Source: Lycorma delicatula
Lineage: Eukaryota; Arthropoda; Insecta; Hemiptera; Fulgoridae
Reading direction: 5' to 3'
DNA length: 64,000 bases
NCBI RefSeq assembly: GCF_047948215.1
Contig: NC_134455.1
Span: forward strand, 297,575,647 to 297,639,646
In this document: one piece after another, positions 1 to 13,060 of the stretch
Numbering within the stretch: position 1 is the stretch's first letter
Layout of the letters: each line of letters begins with the position of its first letter
Notes under the pieces: generated by a model
What the model was told of the DNA's origin: nothing
The model's input: only the letters and a program-made list of their open reading frames with translations
Database searches by the model: none
Translations under genes and position numbers: made by a program

Positions 1-3000
1 ATATTTATGATGATTTTATTTATTTTTAATGTTATTTAAATTAATGAATACACCTCAGGAGAAAAAATTTAAAGAGGATATTCTTACCTCAGTGATTCAT
101 TATCATTTTTTATTGAAGAATAATTCTTGGAAGTATTTCCATCATTAGTTCTTTCATAAAAGATTAGATTTTTAAATTACATGAGCCAAATGTAAATGTG
201 TAATAAACCTTTACTTTATATTGACTTGCATAATTTAATGTAATTGTCTTGCATTCTTCAATATAAAATAAGAATTTCTCATTAAGGTTAGAATATCTTA
301 GGCAATATGTATATTTAAAAAACGGTTATGTTGGAGTAAATTTTCTAAAGTTAGATGTTTTGGTATGTTTTCTTGCCTTCATCTAATTGTCTTTGGTGTT
401 TAATATACTATCTACATTTACAAAATAATGTTATATATTTTTTGTACCGTAACCCTAATTTTTGAAGATGTAATAATTATTTTTGCTGTATTGAAAAGTA
501 TTTGTTGATCCAAATCTCTCTATAAATGCAGCTTTAACTTTCCAAACCTGTTTTCAACTCATACTAAATTAAAAATTATAATGTTGCATTTGAGAGAATT
601 TTAATTTAAATAGGAATTTATATCTGAACAATGTTGTGTATTTTCACTTTTGCTGTTATGTAATAGCTGGGGATAAAAATTAGAATTATGGCACTTTCTC
701 AGGATGTAAAGAATATTTTTAAATTTGGCATTTTGGAATTTGTGTCACCTTATTGTTATATTAATAAATATTGGGCCTAAACTCATTCTCACAGAAATAT
801 GCAATGACTTTTCTTCATTAAAAGAAAAAAATCTTTGTGTTACATCTTATCTTATACATTTGAGTGATACACTGTGGAATGATGTTTAAAGATTGTAGAT
901 AAACATTTACTAAAGTGTTTACTGGATAATTCTATCAATGTATTGTAATAGAAAAGTTCATTTTATTTTTTATTCCTTAAGCAATTTCAGAACTGAATAA
1001 AACACCAGCTTATGTACTCAATAGCAGCAAATATCTAAAAGGTTTGTGTATTTTTGTACAATAATTTATTGAGATTTTTTTTTTATCATTGAGTATTATG
1101 ATCAATAGTAATTCTAATAGTTTAAATCATTAAGAGATACTGTAAAACATATTGAAACTGGATTCTTACCTTATATTGACACTTTTGGTGAGCCTAGATT
1201 CTTTTCTTAAAAGAAGATGATAGTAGCCAACTTCACTGAGTTTCCTGTAGTTTCATCCAAAAATGATGTAATTCATTTATTAAATGTTTTTTTGAAGACA
1301 AAACAAAGTCTGCTTGTTTGCCTTTTTTGACATAATTTTAACTGACTGATGTGGTTTTAATGAAATCTTCACTAACTTTCACTAAGTGTTCAGACTTATA
1401 CTATTTTAAAAATAAATCTGATATGCTGCTCCTCTTTTGGTCAAAACATTTTACTGTTATTTTCTTAGTTTTATCATTTCTGTAAAAATTTAATATTCAT
1501 AATATTTTTTACATCTTTTTCTAAAATATTTTCAGCATTTGAGAATTTTTTTCCAAGCCTGTGCATTACAATTCTATTACTACTCTTATCCTCATTTCAT
1601 TAATTTTATTCCATTTTTTTTTTTTTTTTTACGAAGGCTTGGTCTCCTTTTTATTTATGCTTTTAGAGAATAAGTCCCTTTGAAAGGATATTCTAGAATT
1701 AGAAGTTGAAATCATTACAGGAACATTTGTTTTTATTCATCACAGTTGATTACCTCAGAATGTCCATTTTTATTTGAAAGTTGCATTTTATTATTTTCCA
1801 TTACTTTTTATATTTACTTATTATTTCCATTTTGCTTTTAGTAATTTCTCTTTGTATGACTTTATTAAGTTTCTGAGGTAAAACATAAAGTTGTTGTTAT
1901 TAATTTGAAAAAGTTTGTTTGTCTCACAGTCAGCTCTATGATATGAAGAAAAAATACAAGCACTAAATTTCATTTTTCACTAGATGAAAAACAAACTTTT
2001 TAATTTAATAATAGGTTCTTTAAAATATGGAAGTGGTAGCTGATAAGCTGCCTGTGGGAGGTTCATACAGCTGATATGTAAAAAAATTAATATTTGTAGG
2101 CTGCTCATTTGTATTCATTATTCTGCCTTTCTGTCACTAAAGAATCAAGTAGGAATTTAGTATTTGATATTTGAGAAATTTTCTGGATGAGGGTATTGTT
2201 TGAAATAATTTAAATGATTCTACTTTTAAAATTTGATAAAGTTTCAGTTTAGTGAACATCAGTAAATCTACTTTTATGGAAGAGGTTTATTTATCATGAT
2301 AAAAGCAATATATAACATAAATGAATTATCAATTTGAAGATTTTTTTCTAGTTCTTAAGAATTTTTGGTTCTTTTCCTATGTTTAAATCATGATCTTTAT
2401 GTGAAAGTGAGCCTGAATTACACGTACATTTAAAAAAAGATAATATTTTGTTTATAATAATAAAATTGATAATAAAAATTTTTAATAAATATTTAAAATT
2501 TATAAAATAGTTGCTAAAAATTTCTTTTTGAATCTACAATTGATGAAAATATTTTTAAAAAAATACAATTAAAAAATTTTTACTTATGAACAAAAAATTT
2601 AAGATTATTATTATTCTTTTTATTATATATATAAAATTGAAATATTTCTTTTAAAATTCGTGCTGGTATTAAAAATAATTTTAAAATTCCTGAAAAAAAA
2701 TGTAAAATCTATACGTGGTTATTGCAATGTGCAAGATAAAATCTCTATAAAATCTAAAAATGGTATTGTAAGTTTAAATAAGATGTAAGATAAGAAAGTA
2801 GTAAAAGCAAAAATCAGATTCTTCTATTTTCATTATTGATGATACTTACCTGGTATACTAGGAAGTCGTTTTCTGTAAACTATCATAGGGCACTAATTAT
2901 CCCAATTAATTGGAGATTCTTGAATGTTTGGAAAACTGATTGTTAGGAATTGATTGGCTACCAGTTATTATACAGTGGAGAAATTTATAAAAATTAAACT

Positions 3001-4880
3001 TATTTCAATATCTTTATAATAGTAAAGCACTGAAATTTCTTACATCTCTTGCATACTAATGTTGTAAGCAAGAATAATTTTACTGTGTGAGTAAAAGTAT
3101 ACATATGTAAAGTTTCAAAAAAATTTGAAAAAATCACAGAATTTCTTTGATTAAACCCAAAACTATACATATATTGTGGCCAAACTGCCTTCATATATGA
3201 ATTGGAAACTTCATTTTGTGCATTATTTCCAATTGCTGATAGAATTAGTTAATATAGTAATATCCTACAATTCTTTTAAGAAATCAGTATTTTGGATGAC
3301 CAATTTCAGATAATTAATGCTCTATTATACTAAATGGTGAGTGCAGAAATATTGTTATACTTAGCAAAATATTGTGCTTTATTTGGCTTGATTGTCTTAC
3401 AAGTTATTTGAAATGACTGAGTAAAATCATCATTGCGAGTTTTGATCTGAATTATATTGTTGACAGCTATGAAATAAAATACTTATTTTATTCCTGATCT
3501 AATCTCTGTCTTTTGTCTTCATCTCTGTTATTTAGCTCACTGAGTACCATTTGTAGAAGAACATTGTTTGACCAGATTTCTTTTATAGAATTGCAGGAAT
3601 TATAGAAAGCAGAAAATGCTAAAATTTGTAACCATAATAAAACAACGCTTTAATGGATTAGTTAGAGAGTGTTATTATGTTCTGTGGTTACATTCTTCAG
3701 CATTATACAGTTCTAGAGGACTGTTAGTACCCTACACATTCAATGATTTTTTGCTAATACAAAAAACTATTTAATACAGACTATTTCTAAAAATTATATT
3801 TTTTTTACTTAATAACATATCTCTTTTCATACTGAAAATGAAAATTTGGTTGATAAATGATGTGAAAAAAATACTATCTTATGAAATATAAATATATCTT
3901 TTATCATTTTAATGATCAAATTTTCTAAACATTTTATTTCCTGTGTTACTGGTTGCAGCAGATTTTTAATTTATAAAAAAAAACCTGTTACTTGTTTCAT
4001 CTTTTATATGCTTAATATTATGTCTTTAACAGTACTGTATTAATAAAAAAAACTAATAGCTGATTTACATATGAAAAAATTAACTCACTAAAATTGAAAA
4101 TAAAATTAAAACTATGTAGTTAATATATTATTAATGTCACCACTGCCAAACTTAAGATGTCTTGTTATAATTATTGTATTATCATGGGGATCAATAACAA
4201 CTTGCCTACTTTTTTATTTAGTGGAAAAATTAATAGATTTAAATTATTTTAATTATCATAATTTAAATACTTAATTATTGGTCTGTGTATTAATGTGGTA
4301 GGCAAGATGATGAGTGAAGCGTGTAATTAGTTTAAGGAAATACTGTTGTTATATATAAAATATATATGTGTGTATTGTAGAGTGTGATGTCTCATGTTGA
4401 CAAAAATTTAAAGTGTTTTAATTATTATTTAATTTATTAATTTTTAAGTAATAAATCAATTGTTACTTAATTGTTTTTATAACTATAGTGCTAATTTATA
4501 GTATTCATTACTCATCTTGTTTTAGCATTAAAATTTTTAAGTAGAAAAGTAATGCAAGGATCATGTAGTAAATAACTGGTGCTAAACTTTCATTAATTAC
4601 TATAACAGATTATTTTGTATAATGAGAGATCCACTGCACTGGTTTCTAAATGGACTAGTAATGTTCTGTCTTTCATCCAAAATGTTCTGGATTTAAAGCC
4701 TTGTCATATTCTACATACAGAAAAATTCATCTGTCACCCTTATAACAAAATGGTAGATTTAATTTTAATCATTTTATAATGTTTCAAATAATATATTATT
4801 TGTTTAAAGTAAATTAAGAAAGACTGATTTATTAATCTGAGGAAAATTGAAAAAAATTTTAAAATTAATACTTAGATGTC
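1..4880. other. AT-rich non-coding stretch, no gene seen
   Basis: Very AT-rich sequence with short homopolymer runs, including a run of about 20 T near 1613-1631, and stop codons in all frames. I see no exon-like frame, transposon terminus or RNA gene. It could be intron, UTR or intergenic DNA of a gene outside the window; the sequence does not decide. Confidence 0.6.
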
Positions 4881-4899
4881 ATTGTAAAGATTTCACCTC

Positions 4900-5990
4900 A
4901 CAGTATTCCAGCCAATTAACTTCCCCATTCTGAATTGCTTTGATGAAGCTTCTATTTTCATTCATTTTTACTTTGTCCAGTTAATTTTTTCCAACATGCT
5001 CAACCCATTTTTAAACAGCTCCAGCAGCCTCTTTTTTCCCTTTTTATAATTGTGTCCATGGATGAAATTCACATAGAAGTGCACTCCAAATGTAACTTCT
5101 CAAGAAATGTCATGAAGTTTAATTCCATCTTACATTAATAACTGTTTATTTTTGTTTAAATTCTTTCCTAGCCATTACTATTATTATTTTTACCTTTGCA
5201 ATCTTCTGTAAATATTGTGTCAACTACCTTAACTTTCGATTTGTTGAGTTCTTCCCTTTTTTTGAGTAGAAATTTAGCAGCTTCATTGGCTTATTGTTTT
5301 CTCATTTTTTTCTTGATCTTCTGCACGGATATTATTTGACTTTCTGATGGATTGATATAGTTTCCTCATGTATTTATTTCACCTTGTCACCTCATCTTGT
5401 CCTCTTTCTTTAAAATTTACCATATTTATTGACAGTTTCTTTAGTATCAGTACTCTTCCTCAATTTATCTCATGTTATTGTTTTTACTTTTTTTATACTT
5501 CAAGAAAAATGTGGCTAATGTGTGTGAAAAAATATTTTAAGAAAAATATGGCATCAATGTTAATTCATACCACATTTTCATTCTTTCTAAATCTGTGTCC
5601 AAGCATTCATCTGCAAGCCTATTTGTTCTTTGTTTTTTTTTATGTTACTCTTAAATCATTCACTTACATGTTTTCTGTATTCACCTTACTGTGTTTTTTC
5701 CTGCCTTCTATATTTTCAATAACTTTACAGAAGTCCATAGCTTCTCTGGATTCGTCTTCCCTTAACAAAACCAGTTGTTTTTTGTGCTATTGTTTTAATG
5801 ACATGTTTCATAATCACCCAAAACTCATGTGACCTTTTTTTATATTTCTTCCCTTCAATACTTGAGCTAATTTCTCCCCTTCTACCTTTCTTTCAATTGT
5901 TATTTTTTCCAGATTCCATTCTGTTAATCCTTTTGATTCCCTTCATTATTACTGTACTTATATTCCTATATCCAGAGCTATGAGATCACT
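4900..5990 (-). mobile_element. Decayed LINE-like remnant, RTE type
   Basis: The plus strand is strikingly C/T-rich here, so the minus strand is A/G-rich, which in this AT-rich genome is how old LINE coding sequence looks. Broken minus-strand frames include a piece like TIFTEDCKGK, followed after stops by KKRLLELFKNGLSMLEKIN. These resemble the YLG...TEDG and KRLEAFEMWCWRRMLKI stretches near the C-terminus of RTE-like reverse transcriptases. No domain is intact and no ends are visible. The long plus-strand frame at 5368-5832 is read here as the antisense shadow. The assignment rests on weak residual similarity. Confidence 0.4.
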
Positions 5991-7934
5991 TTTAATAGTG
6001 ATCATATGGATCATATACAATTTTTGTAGTTTTTAAACTATAACAGGAACTGAAGAAACAAATTAGAAAACCTTTTATTTACATCAGGGCACTATAAAAA
6101 TTAAGTTAGTCTATTCAAAAATAAATACTGGTTGTATTTTTCATAGCAGTGAGCATTGAAAAATTGTTTTAATTCATACCTCTTTACATGAATTAAATTT
6201 TTACAGATTGATAAAATGCACTTTGGTTTTAAGATAAAAATTACAAAAATACAATTTTTATTACATATATAAATTTGAGCAGTTACCTAGGCTTCTATTA
6301 TATCTAGAATAAAATGACACTTGGTGCCATTTTGTTTAATAGTGCCTCTACAACTAAAAAAAAAAAAAAAAAAAAAAGATAAAACAAATAGACTTTCTAT
6401 TTTTTCTGTTTATAGGATAAACATTTAACCTCTTTTGGAACTGGAATGGAGAGCAGGGGACACGAGAACAAGATTTTAGGCTCATTTATTTTCAAGGGAA
6501 TTGCTTTTGTTAAAACTCTTGGTATTTGCTGAATGAACCTTGTATCTATTTTGATTATTAAATAACTAAAAAATAAAAACTGAACTAATAAAAATTATTG
6601 TAATTTTAAGTGCTGAATTTATGAATGATGATATTTTTAATATTTTAATGATGAAATTAAAAAAAATATATATAGTATTTAATAAAATACTATTAATTTA
6701 ATAGTTTTAATGAATTTGTATATTTTATTACTACCATATTTTTTGAGTTTAACTTTAAATGGTTAAAAAAAACAGAAGGAGATTTCATTGAAACTTAGTA
6801 GATTACCAAACGTAGGAAGATAATAATGGATAATGTTAATTTTGAAAAGAATTATTTATGTTATAGGTATATTGAGAATTGTGTTTTTATGATAAAAATG
6901 TATTATCCCAACCTCTTTTAATTTAGATAAAATTTAATTTATTTCTAGTTATAAGTGCTTGTTTTTCTTTCTTTTTAATTTTCTTGAATGTGTTTATTAT
7001 AAAAAGGCATTAATTTGTAGTTTTCATTGTAAACAAAATTAACAAAATTACTTACAAAATAAACAGCTCATGTAAAGAGAACAAGATGAGCATTATAACA
7101 AAATCTTATTGTAATGTAATTTTGTAAAAACTAAAATGTATAACACACTAATGTATAAAAAATTGATTATAGAATTAAGAATGCATACTCTAAAAAATAT
7201 GAAATAAACACACCGCATACTATGAAGTAATATGCTTAATAATTATAGAAATAAATTCAAAAAGTAGAAGATACTAAAAAATTGTTACCAAAAAAATTAA
7301 TTCAAATCTGAAACTGCATCTTGATTGTTAAACAATCATCACAATAAACAACTATAAAAAGTCACAAAACAATAGTTTGTGTTGCTATAAAAATGTTTAA
7401 TCTCTGATTTCTGAATAAATGCTTCTTTTGATTGTATTTTCCAGTTTTATATTTATATATACTAATAATACAGTTTCTATATGATTATTTAAACATTGAA
7501 ATGAGTAACTAGTTTTACATTTCAAATAATTTTTTTTTTTTTTTTTTTAGTGTGTTCTTGTTGACACTAGGTAATACTCTATTGGAAATAAAAACTTAAA
7601 TTAATTTTCATGATACATTTAACGGAATAGTAACAAATTCTAAAGCAAATAGGTTCTATCATTAATCAGTTTATTGTATTATAAAACTGTTTAAAAGATA
7701 TATAACTCAAAGTTCTATTTACAGAAAAAATAAATGATCTCCTACTTTAAACCAGAATAAATTGCTTTTATTGACAAGTGTGAAGTCCATTTACAATTGT
7801 AAATTTTTTCTGAAACTAATTAGTTGAAAAACCATTTAATTAATCATTAACTATTGTTTTAAACATTTATATTTTTTGTGTTAAATATCAAAATTTGTAA
7901 ATAATATTTTTGAATCAAATTTAATACTAATAAA

Positions 7935-7984
7935 TAATTAAAGTGAAATTATGAATTTTGAAATTATGAATTTCACTTTAATTA
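7935..7984. repeat. Perfect 16-bp inverted repeat (hairpin)
   Basis: TAATTAAAGTGAAATT at 7935-7950 is the exact reverse complement of 7969-7984, with an 18-base loop. The loop and its flanks also contain GAAATTATGAATTT twice in direct orientation, so the structure may have arisen by local template switching. Confidence 0.8.
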
Positions 7985-8666
7985 CAGTATGTTTGTGAAT
8001 AGTTTTCCATTTCTAGATACTTATTTTATATGTTAATGATTAATTATTAAATAAACACAATTTTAATAAATTTTTTTTGTAAAATCTTTTTTATTGGGAC
8101 AGAATTTTGTAATCCATGACCTTCCCTGTAGCTTGTTTTAAAAATAAAATGTTATAAATTAATATTTATATTAACATTTTTTTTTTTTATAATTCTAGAA
8201 ACACTGCTTTACATAATATGTTTAACCAATAATGATAATGTTATAAACTTCAAAGAGAAGAATTATTTGTTTATGCTAATTATAAAATTTATTATTTTAC
8301 ACAAATAAAAATTGGTGGAGATAAATGCATTAACATAAATTCAGCAAATAAATGTTAAAACAAATAAAATATTTTAGGTAAAACAAGGCACAATTTTATT
8401 TTTGTAATTTTTTACGTAATTAATGATTTAATTATTTTTCAGGTTATAACTACTTATTATTTAAAGGTTAATTTTTAGCTATTTTCAAGTTAATGACCAT
8501 TTACTTTAACATTTTTGGATCTCTGTTTTAGTATTGTACACTTATATCTGTAAAATTATGAACTTACAAAATATTCTTTAAACATACCTCTTTAAATTTA
8601 ATATGTTAGGTTACTTAACCATAGTTTGTAAGACAAATCGAAAAATTTATTGTTAAATTTAGTATA

Positions 8667-8689
8667 ATATATATATATATATATATATA
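8667..8689. repeat. AT dinucleotide microsatellite
   Basis: Uninterrupted alternating A and T over about 23 bases. Confidence 0.9.
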
Positions 8690-9485
8690 AAATAGTGTTG
8701 ATAATGTTAACTACTCATAAACATTGTAAAATTGAAAAGGTGAATTAAAGAATTTATTGATAATAGTATTGTAAATGGCAAATTTTTGTTAGCAACTGAC
8801 CCAACAGTCCAAATCATATGAGTATGTGACTATTCCTGCTGATTTATGCTGAGATATTTAAACGAAAGACTTGTGTAAATATTAAGTGTGTATTACACCG
8901 AACAAAGTAAGTGGCAGAGAGACACTAAGGATTAGTAAGGAGACTAAGGTCTCCTGTACAGGAGGTAGGTTTTTCAAGGCTTGGTCAGACCAATTATATT
9001 TTAATGCAACTCCTTGACACTATCATTTCACCACAAATCAATGTTGAATTTTAATTAATGACACATCCTTTGCTGTCACTCATGAGGTTTAACAAGCTAC
9101 ATGTTGTACATCTACTATATGATTTGAGCTCATTGATGTGAATCAGTCAGATTCTCCCAAACTAACCATCCTCTGTTTGTTAACTGCTTGGGTGCTATAG
9201 TAGGTCTTACTTTTATTGTATGATAGTTTAGTAACCTTTCATTGATTTTTACTTCTGCAACAATGTTCAGGAATATTAAAAGGCTCAGAGGTTTGGTCAG
9301 GTTTCAATGGTAATGAGTCACCTAGTGAATGTTGTATATCTTTCTTGTTAAGGTTTATCCAAAAAATAAATTGAAATTATGTAAAATTGAATTAATTTTA
9401 CAACAATTAAATTAGGATAAAATAATCATTCTGCAACTGTATGCATGTCTTTGTTACTCAATGATTGCATCTAAATTGTAACATA

Positions 9486-10722
9486 CGAGGTGTGTGAAAA
9501 AAGTAATGAGACTGACTTTTTACTTACCAAAGTTTTTATTTTTTTCAAACAACAATATTATCCCCTTCAAAGTAGTTCCCTTGGGCAGCTATACACCAGC
9601 GGAGTCATTGTTCCCACTCCTGGTAGCAGCGCTGGAAGGCTTCAACTGGTAGGGCTTTAAACTGGTCGGTCACAGTCTTTTAAATGTTCTCCAGAATTCC
9701 AAAATGACGTCCTTTTAAGACATGTTTTAATTTCAGAAAAAGGAAAAAGTTACAAGGACTCAAATCAGGTGAATAGGGGAGTTGAGAAACCGTAGGAATG
9801 CGTTTTGAGGTAGAAAATTCCCTGATGGAAATGGCTGTGTGACATGCGGCATTGTCTTGATGAAGCATCCACTTGTCTGTAATGTCTGGTCTCACGCGAA
9901 TCACTCTTTTCCTGAGCCTTTCAAGAACACCTTTGTAAAACACTTGGTTGAAAGTTTGTCCGGGAGGAACAAATTCTGTATGCACAATACTCCTACTGTC
10001 AAAAAAACAAATCAGCATGGTTTTGATCTTTGATTTGCTCATTTGACATTTTTTCGGTCGAGGAGATGATGGAGTGTGCCACTCTTCGCTTTGCCGCTTT
10101 GTTTCAGGATCATTCTCAAATATCCAGGATTTATCACCTGTGATCATACGACTGAAGAATTCTTGGTCATTGTCAATCCCCTCAAGAAGATCAATGCACA
10201 TGTTTCTTCAATTGTATTTCTGTTACATTGTGAGGTTTTACGGCAGCAATTTTACACAAACCTTTTGCATGTCCAATTCGTCTGTCAAAATTTGATGTAT
10301 GGTGAAAGTGTTTAAATTTAACTGTTCACTCATCATCCTTATTGTTAAACGACTTATCATCCTTATCTTCAACATGTTCTCGGCCTTCCAAAAATGATTT
10401 GTCCCAGCAGAAAACTTGTGCTCTTGATAAGCAATGTTCCCCATAGGCCTGTTTCAACTTTTTAAAGGTCAGCACTCGCGGATTCCCCAAGTTTAACACA
10501 AAACTTGATTGCACAACGTTGCTCTAAATTCCAATGCTCCATTTTCATAACACACAACTTCACTGATAGTGCTGTCAAAATAATGTGTTGGCTGAATGGA
10601 GTTGAAACTCGTACTGAGCATGTGGAAGGGATGAACAAACCAGTCTAGCATAGGCCAGTAGACACAGCTTTGCCAGATCGCTCGCAGTGTTACCAATCTT
10701 ATTACTTTTCTCACAATCCTTG
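9486..10722 (-). mobile_element. Mariner transposon, complete ends, mutated
   Basis: A 1,237-bp element bounded by TA on both sides (9484-9485 and 10723-10724). The left end 9486-9514 (CGAGGTGTGTGAAAAAAG...) and the right end 10694-10722 are inverted repeats of about 29 bp with a few mismatches. The transposase lies on the minus strand. Its N-terminal helix-turn-helix part is spread over several frames (about 10552-10202), and the catalytic part is one open frame at 9680-10201. The same family occurs as a shorter copy at 33156-34045. Frameshifts and a changed catalytic residue make it non-autonomous. Confidence 0.93.
9680..10201 (-). pseudogene. Mariner transposase, C-terminal catalytic half
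   Basis: A 173-codon open frame covering the catalytic half of a mariner transposase, which cuts and rejoins transposon ends at TA sites. Mariner transposases are usually about 345 residues, so this is half of one. The first catalytic Asp is seen at residue 23 (TGDKSW) and the second at residue 116 (HQDN). The third position, 34 residues later in SPDLSPCNFF, is Asn151, where active mariners have Asp. The N-terminal half lies upstream on the same strand, with recognisable pieces (EQRCAIKFCVK, QAYGEHCLSRAQVF) in shifted frames. Enzyme activity is therefore not expected. Identification as mariner is firm; the subfamily is not assigned. Confidence 0.9.
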
Positions 10723-11105
10723 TATGTTCAATTATATTTATATAGCCACCTTTCCTGACTGTTTTCAAAATACAATCAAAAAATTAATTGTTGAACAGCT
10801 TGTTTTTCAGTGGTGGCAGATAGAAATTGACTGCATCATAGCATTGTAGCAATAGTTCATGGTGGAGGTAAATAACTTGTCAGTTGAGATCAGAACTATG
10901 AACAAAAAACATTTGTTTATGTATTTTTCTGAAAACATTGTATATGTTTTTTATAACAATAACTGGATTTAAGTAATTGACCTTTGTTTGGAGTTGTTAT
11001 TTGTTCATAAGTTTATTAATAATGTTAGTGTTGTTAAAGAAAAAATATTTTTTAGTTAACTTTATTTTAATTGTTCGTAAATTAATTTTATTGTAGTGTA
11101 AATGT

Positions 11106-11450
11106 AAACCTATAATGTCGGCAAAAATTGAAAGGTATTCAGAGGATGGTGAGTGATTTTCACTTATAAATGGAGGACTTTTCTCTCTGAGGAAACTTTT
11201 GTCATTAGTAAAAGAGAAAATAATGTTTGAAGGGAACATTGGGCTCTTTGTGTTATCATGAAAAATTTTGGCTTCTGATGGAAAAAAGCTGAAAACAACA
11301 GAAAATTCTAGATCGAGAATCATGATATAAAGATAAAAGGCTGCATTATCTGTGCTCCATAACGAGGAACAGAGACGAAAATTGTCCAATTATATAAATG
11401 TAGATGAAACCTATATACATTCTTCTCACACGAAGGGTCAAGCATGAACC
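11106..11450 (+). mobile_element. DDE_3-type transposase fragment
   Basis: Broken plus-strand frames carry KLKTTENSRSRIMI and then VDETYIHSSHTKG near 11401-11440. This matches the D-E-[ST]-Y-[IV]-H-S-S-H block around the first catalytic Asp of a DDE_3-type transposase common in hemipteran genomes. A longer relic of the same type is at 49400-50440. No inverted repeats were found, and the downstream catalytic part is missing. Confidence 0.5.
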
Positions 11451-11715
11451 ATTCATGATTATTTTTATTTCTAAAAATCATTAATACATGTCCAACATAC
11501 ACAATTAATGACACTGTACACAAATTGAACATATTAAGCAGAACATATGCTATAAATCATCTCATAAATATTAACTCATTTGATATCAATAGAGTCTAAT
11601 TTGTCAGCAAAATAATAACAATAAAAATAACATTACAAAATATTATGATCATCATGCTAATAGTAATGCAAAAATTAACTTGTTGAAAAACCAATGATTA
11701 CAGTAATTCCAGAAT

Positions 11716-11743
11716 TAATCACAGTTCTTCAGAACTGTGATTA
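11716..11743. repeat. 13-bp perfect palindrome, 2-nt spacer
   Basis: TAATCACAGTTCT at 11716-11728 is exactly complementary to 11731-11743 across the dinucleotide TC. No enclosing element was recognised. Confidence 0.85.
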
Positions 11744-12129
11744 GTTCTTCAGAAGGGCTGAAAGCTCTGTTTCTGAAGGGAGTTGGGAAATAATAGTTAA
11801 CGGAGGGCGAAGACAGTTTTATAAAAAATCCGTTCCTAATATTTAAGTCAGGTCAAAAAATGGGCGATTAGCATGACAATATGAATTTTAATAATCTTAA
11901 AAATTGGTATATATCAATTGCTGCCGAATCTGTTACCAAGATCTGTAATAGTCATCGGCAGCATACTATTCCACAATGTTCAAATAAATCCAGCCCCTTA
12001 TTCGAATTCAAAAAAATAAGACATGATCGACTGGCTCATTAAAAACAAGTTACCATTTTCAAATGAAATTTTCAAACCTGAATTGTATACGCTGATAAAA
12101 CTACATAAACTAAGATTTAAAGTCATTGT

Positions 12130-12600
12130 TTGCTGAAAAAGGACATACTATTGTCAAATTACCACCTTATCATTCCTACGGAATCTACGGAGTGTAAAAA
12201 AATTCACTGTTACCAATAAATGAAAATGCCCTCCATCATTCTTTAGCAGGATCATTACATCGAAGCTTAAGAAACTCACAGAATACCGCTCGATTTGTTT
12301 TGTCATGCTCACTATTATTTTATATGAATGAAAGTTCAAATCCTTGTGCAGAAGAGGCAATTGGGCGATAAACGAACGGCTGCAGCGTCGTTTCTGTTTG
12401 AGCATTGAGGGCTTATTGACAACATTTAGTGCGATTCTCGCGATGCGAACAAGATTTGGCGGTTTGTTTTTAATTGCATAGGGAGTACATCGGAACTTGT
12501 TTATCCATATCTTTATCGTATTATGGTTAAACGGCACCATAATGTAAGATATTGAAAGTCGATGAGCTAATCTCACTACTTAATTACAGCTGAATCACCA
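12130..12600 (-). mobile_element. Tc1/mariner-type transposase N-terminal fragment
   Basis: A 140-codon minus-strand frame (12154-12576) starts with a helix-turn-helix-like stretch (FNHNTIKIWINKFR, AIKNKPPN), then LLHKDLNFHSYKI, then GGHFHLLVTVN. These line up in order with the DUF4817-like HTH, the HKDLNFHPYK linker and the HFHLxGxVN block just after the first catalytic Asp of a transposase family widespread in insects. The catalytic Asp-Glu is degraded and the rest of the catalytic domain is absent. No terminal repeats are seen. It abuts LINE sequence at about 12610. Confidence 0.5.
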
Positions 12601-12609
12601 TCGATTGAA

Positions 12610-13060
12610 TGTGTAACAAAATTCAGAATAAACCACGTCAACTTGTTTACACAACTTAACTTCTTGAACAGTAAACAGCAACATATCACTATAATAAGTT
12701 GTTATAGATCTACTGACACAGAGAGTTTGTCTTTTTTAGCATCTTTAACGATTCCGATAAATGATCTTCTCAAATATCTTAGCGGTACCTTGATCGGACG
12801 ATAATTTTCAGCGCTGTGAAGATCACTCTTTTATGGCACTAACGACACAATGGCGTATTTCTAACAGTCAGGAAAAATACCTGATTTCAAGCTATTTTAA
12901 ATTCAAGCATTAAACGTTTAAAAATGATTTAAAAACTGCCAGTGTATCTGTTCAGAAAAAAGGAGAAATTCCAACCTTGCTTGAGATCATTAGGATATCG
13001 CTTCTTTCACATGTCAGTGAACGGTCAAAAATGAAATTAAGACCATCAATTAAGACAGGA
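12610..13060 (-). mobile_element. LINE reverse transcriptase fragment
   Basis: Read on the minus strand across frame breaks, the sequence gives an FPDCWKYAIVSLVP-like stretch, then SDLHSAENYRPI, a degenerate AKIFEKI-like stretch, and later QVDVVYSEFCYTFNRW. This is the order of blocks in non-LTR reverse transcriptases: the P-K-G-D...NYRPIS block, SK-IFEK, then VDVIYTDFSKAFDR with the first catalytic Asp. The frame is broken by stops and indels, so this is a fossil. The clade is not assigned; it is not the R1-like type at 44-48 kb. Confidence 0.5.

Larger units (their letters stand above)
6000..9480. other. AT-rich non-coding stretch with simple repeats
   Basis: No gene is recognisable. It contains a 22-base A run at 6356-6377, a T run near 7531-7549, the inverted repeat at 7935-7984 and an AT dinucleotide run at 8667-8689. 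The part from about 8880 to 9400 is less AT-rich and may hold an old repeat, but no motif or terminus identifies it. Confidence 0.5.

Noticed and set aside
5368..5832. 154-codon plus-strand frame rich in Phe, Ser and Cys
   Set aside because: It lies antisense to A/G-rich, LINE-like minus-strand sequence, and its composition is that expected of a shadow frame. No domain or splice context supports it.
6356..6377. 22-base A run taken as the tail of a processed pseudogene
   Set aside because: The sequence upstream shows no coding or LINE/SINE similarity and no flanking target duplication was found.
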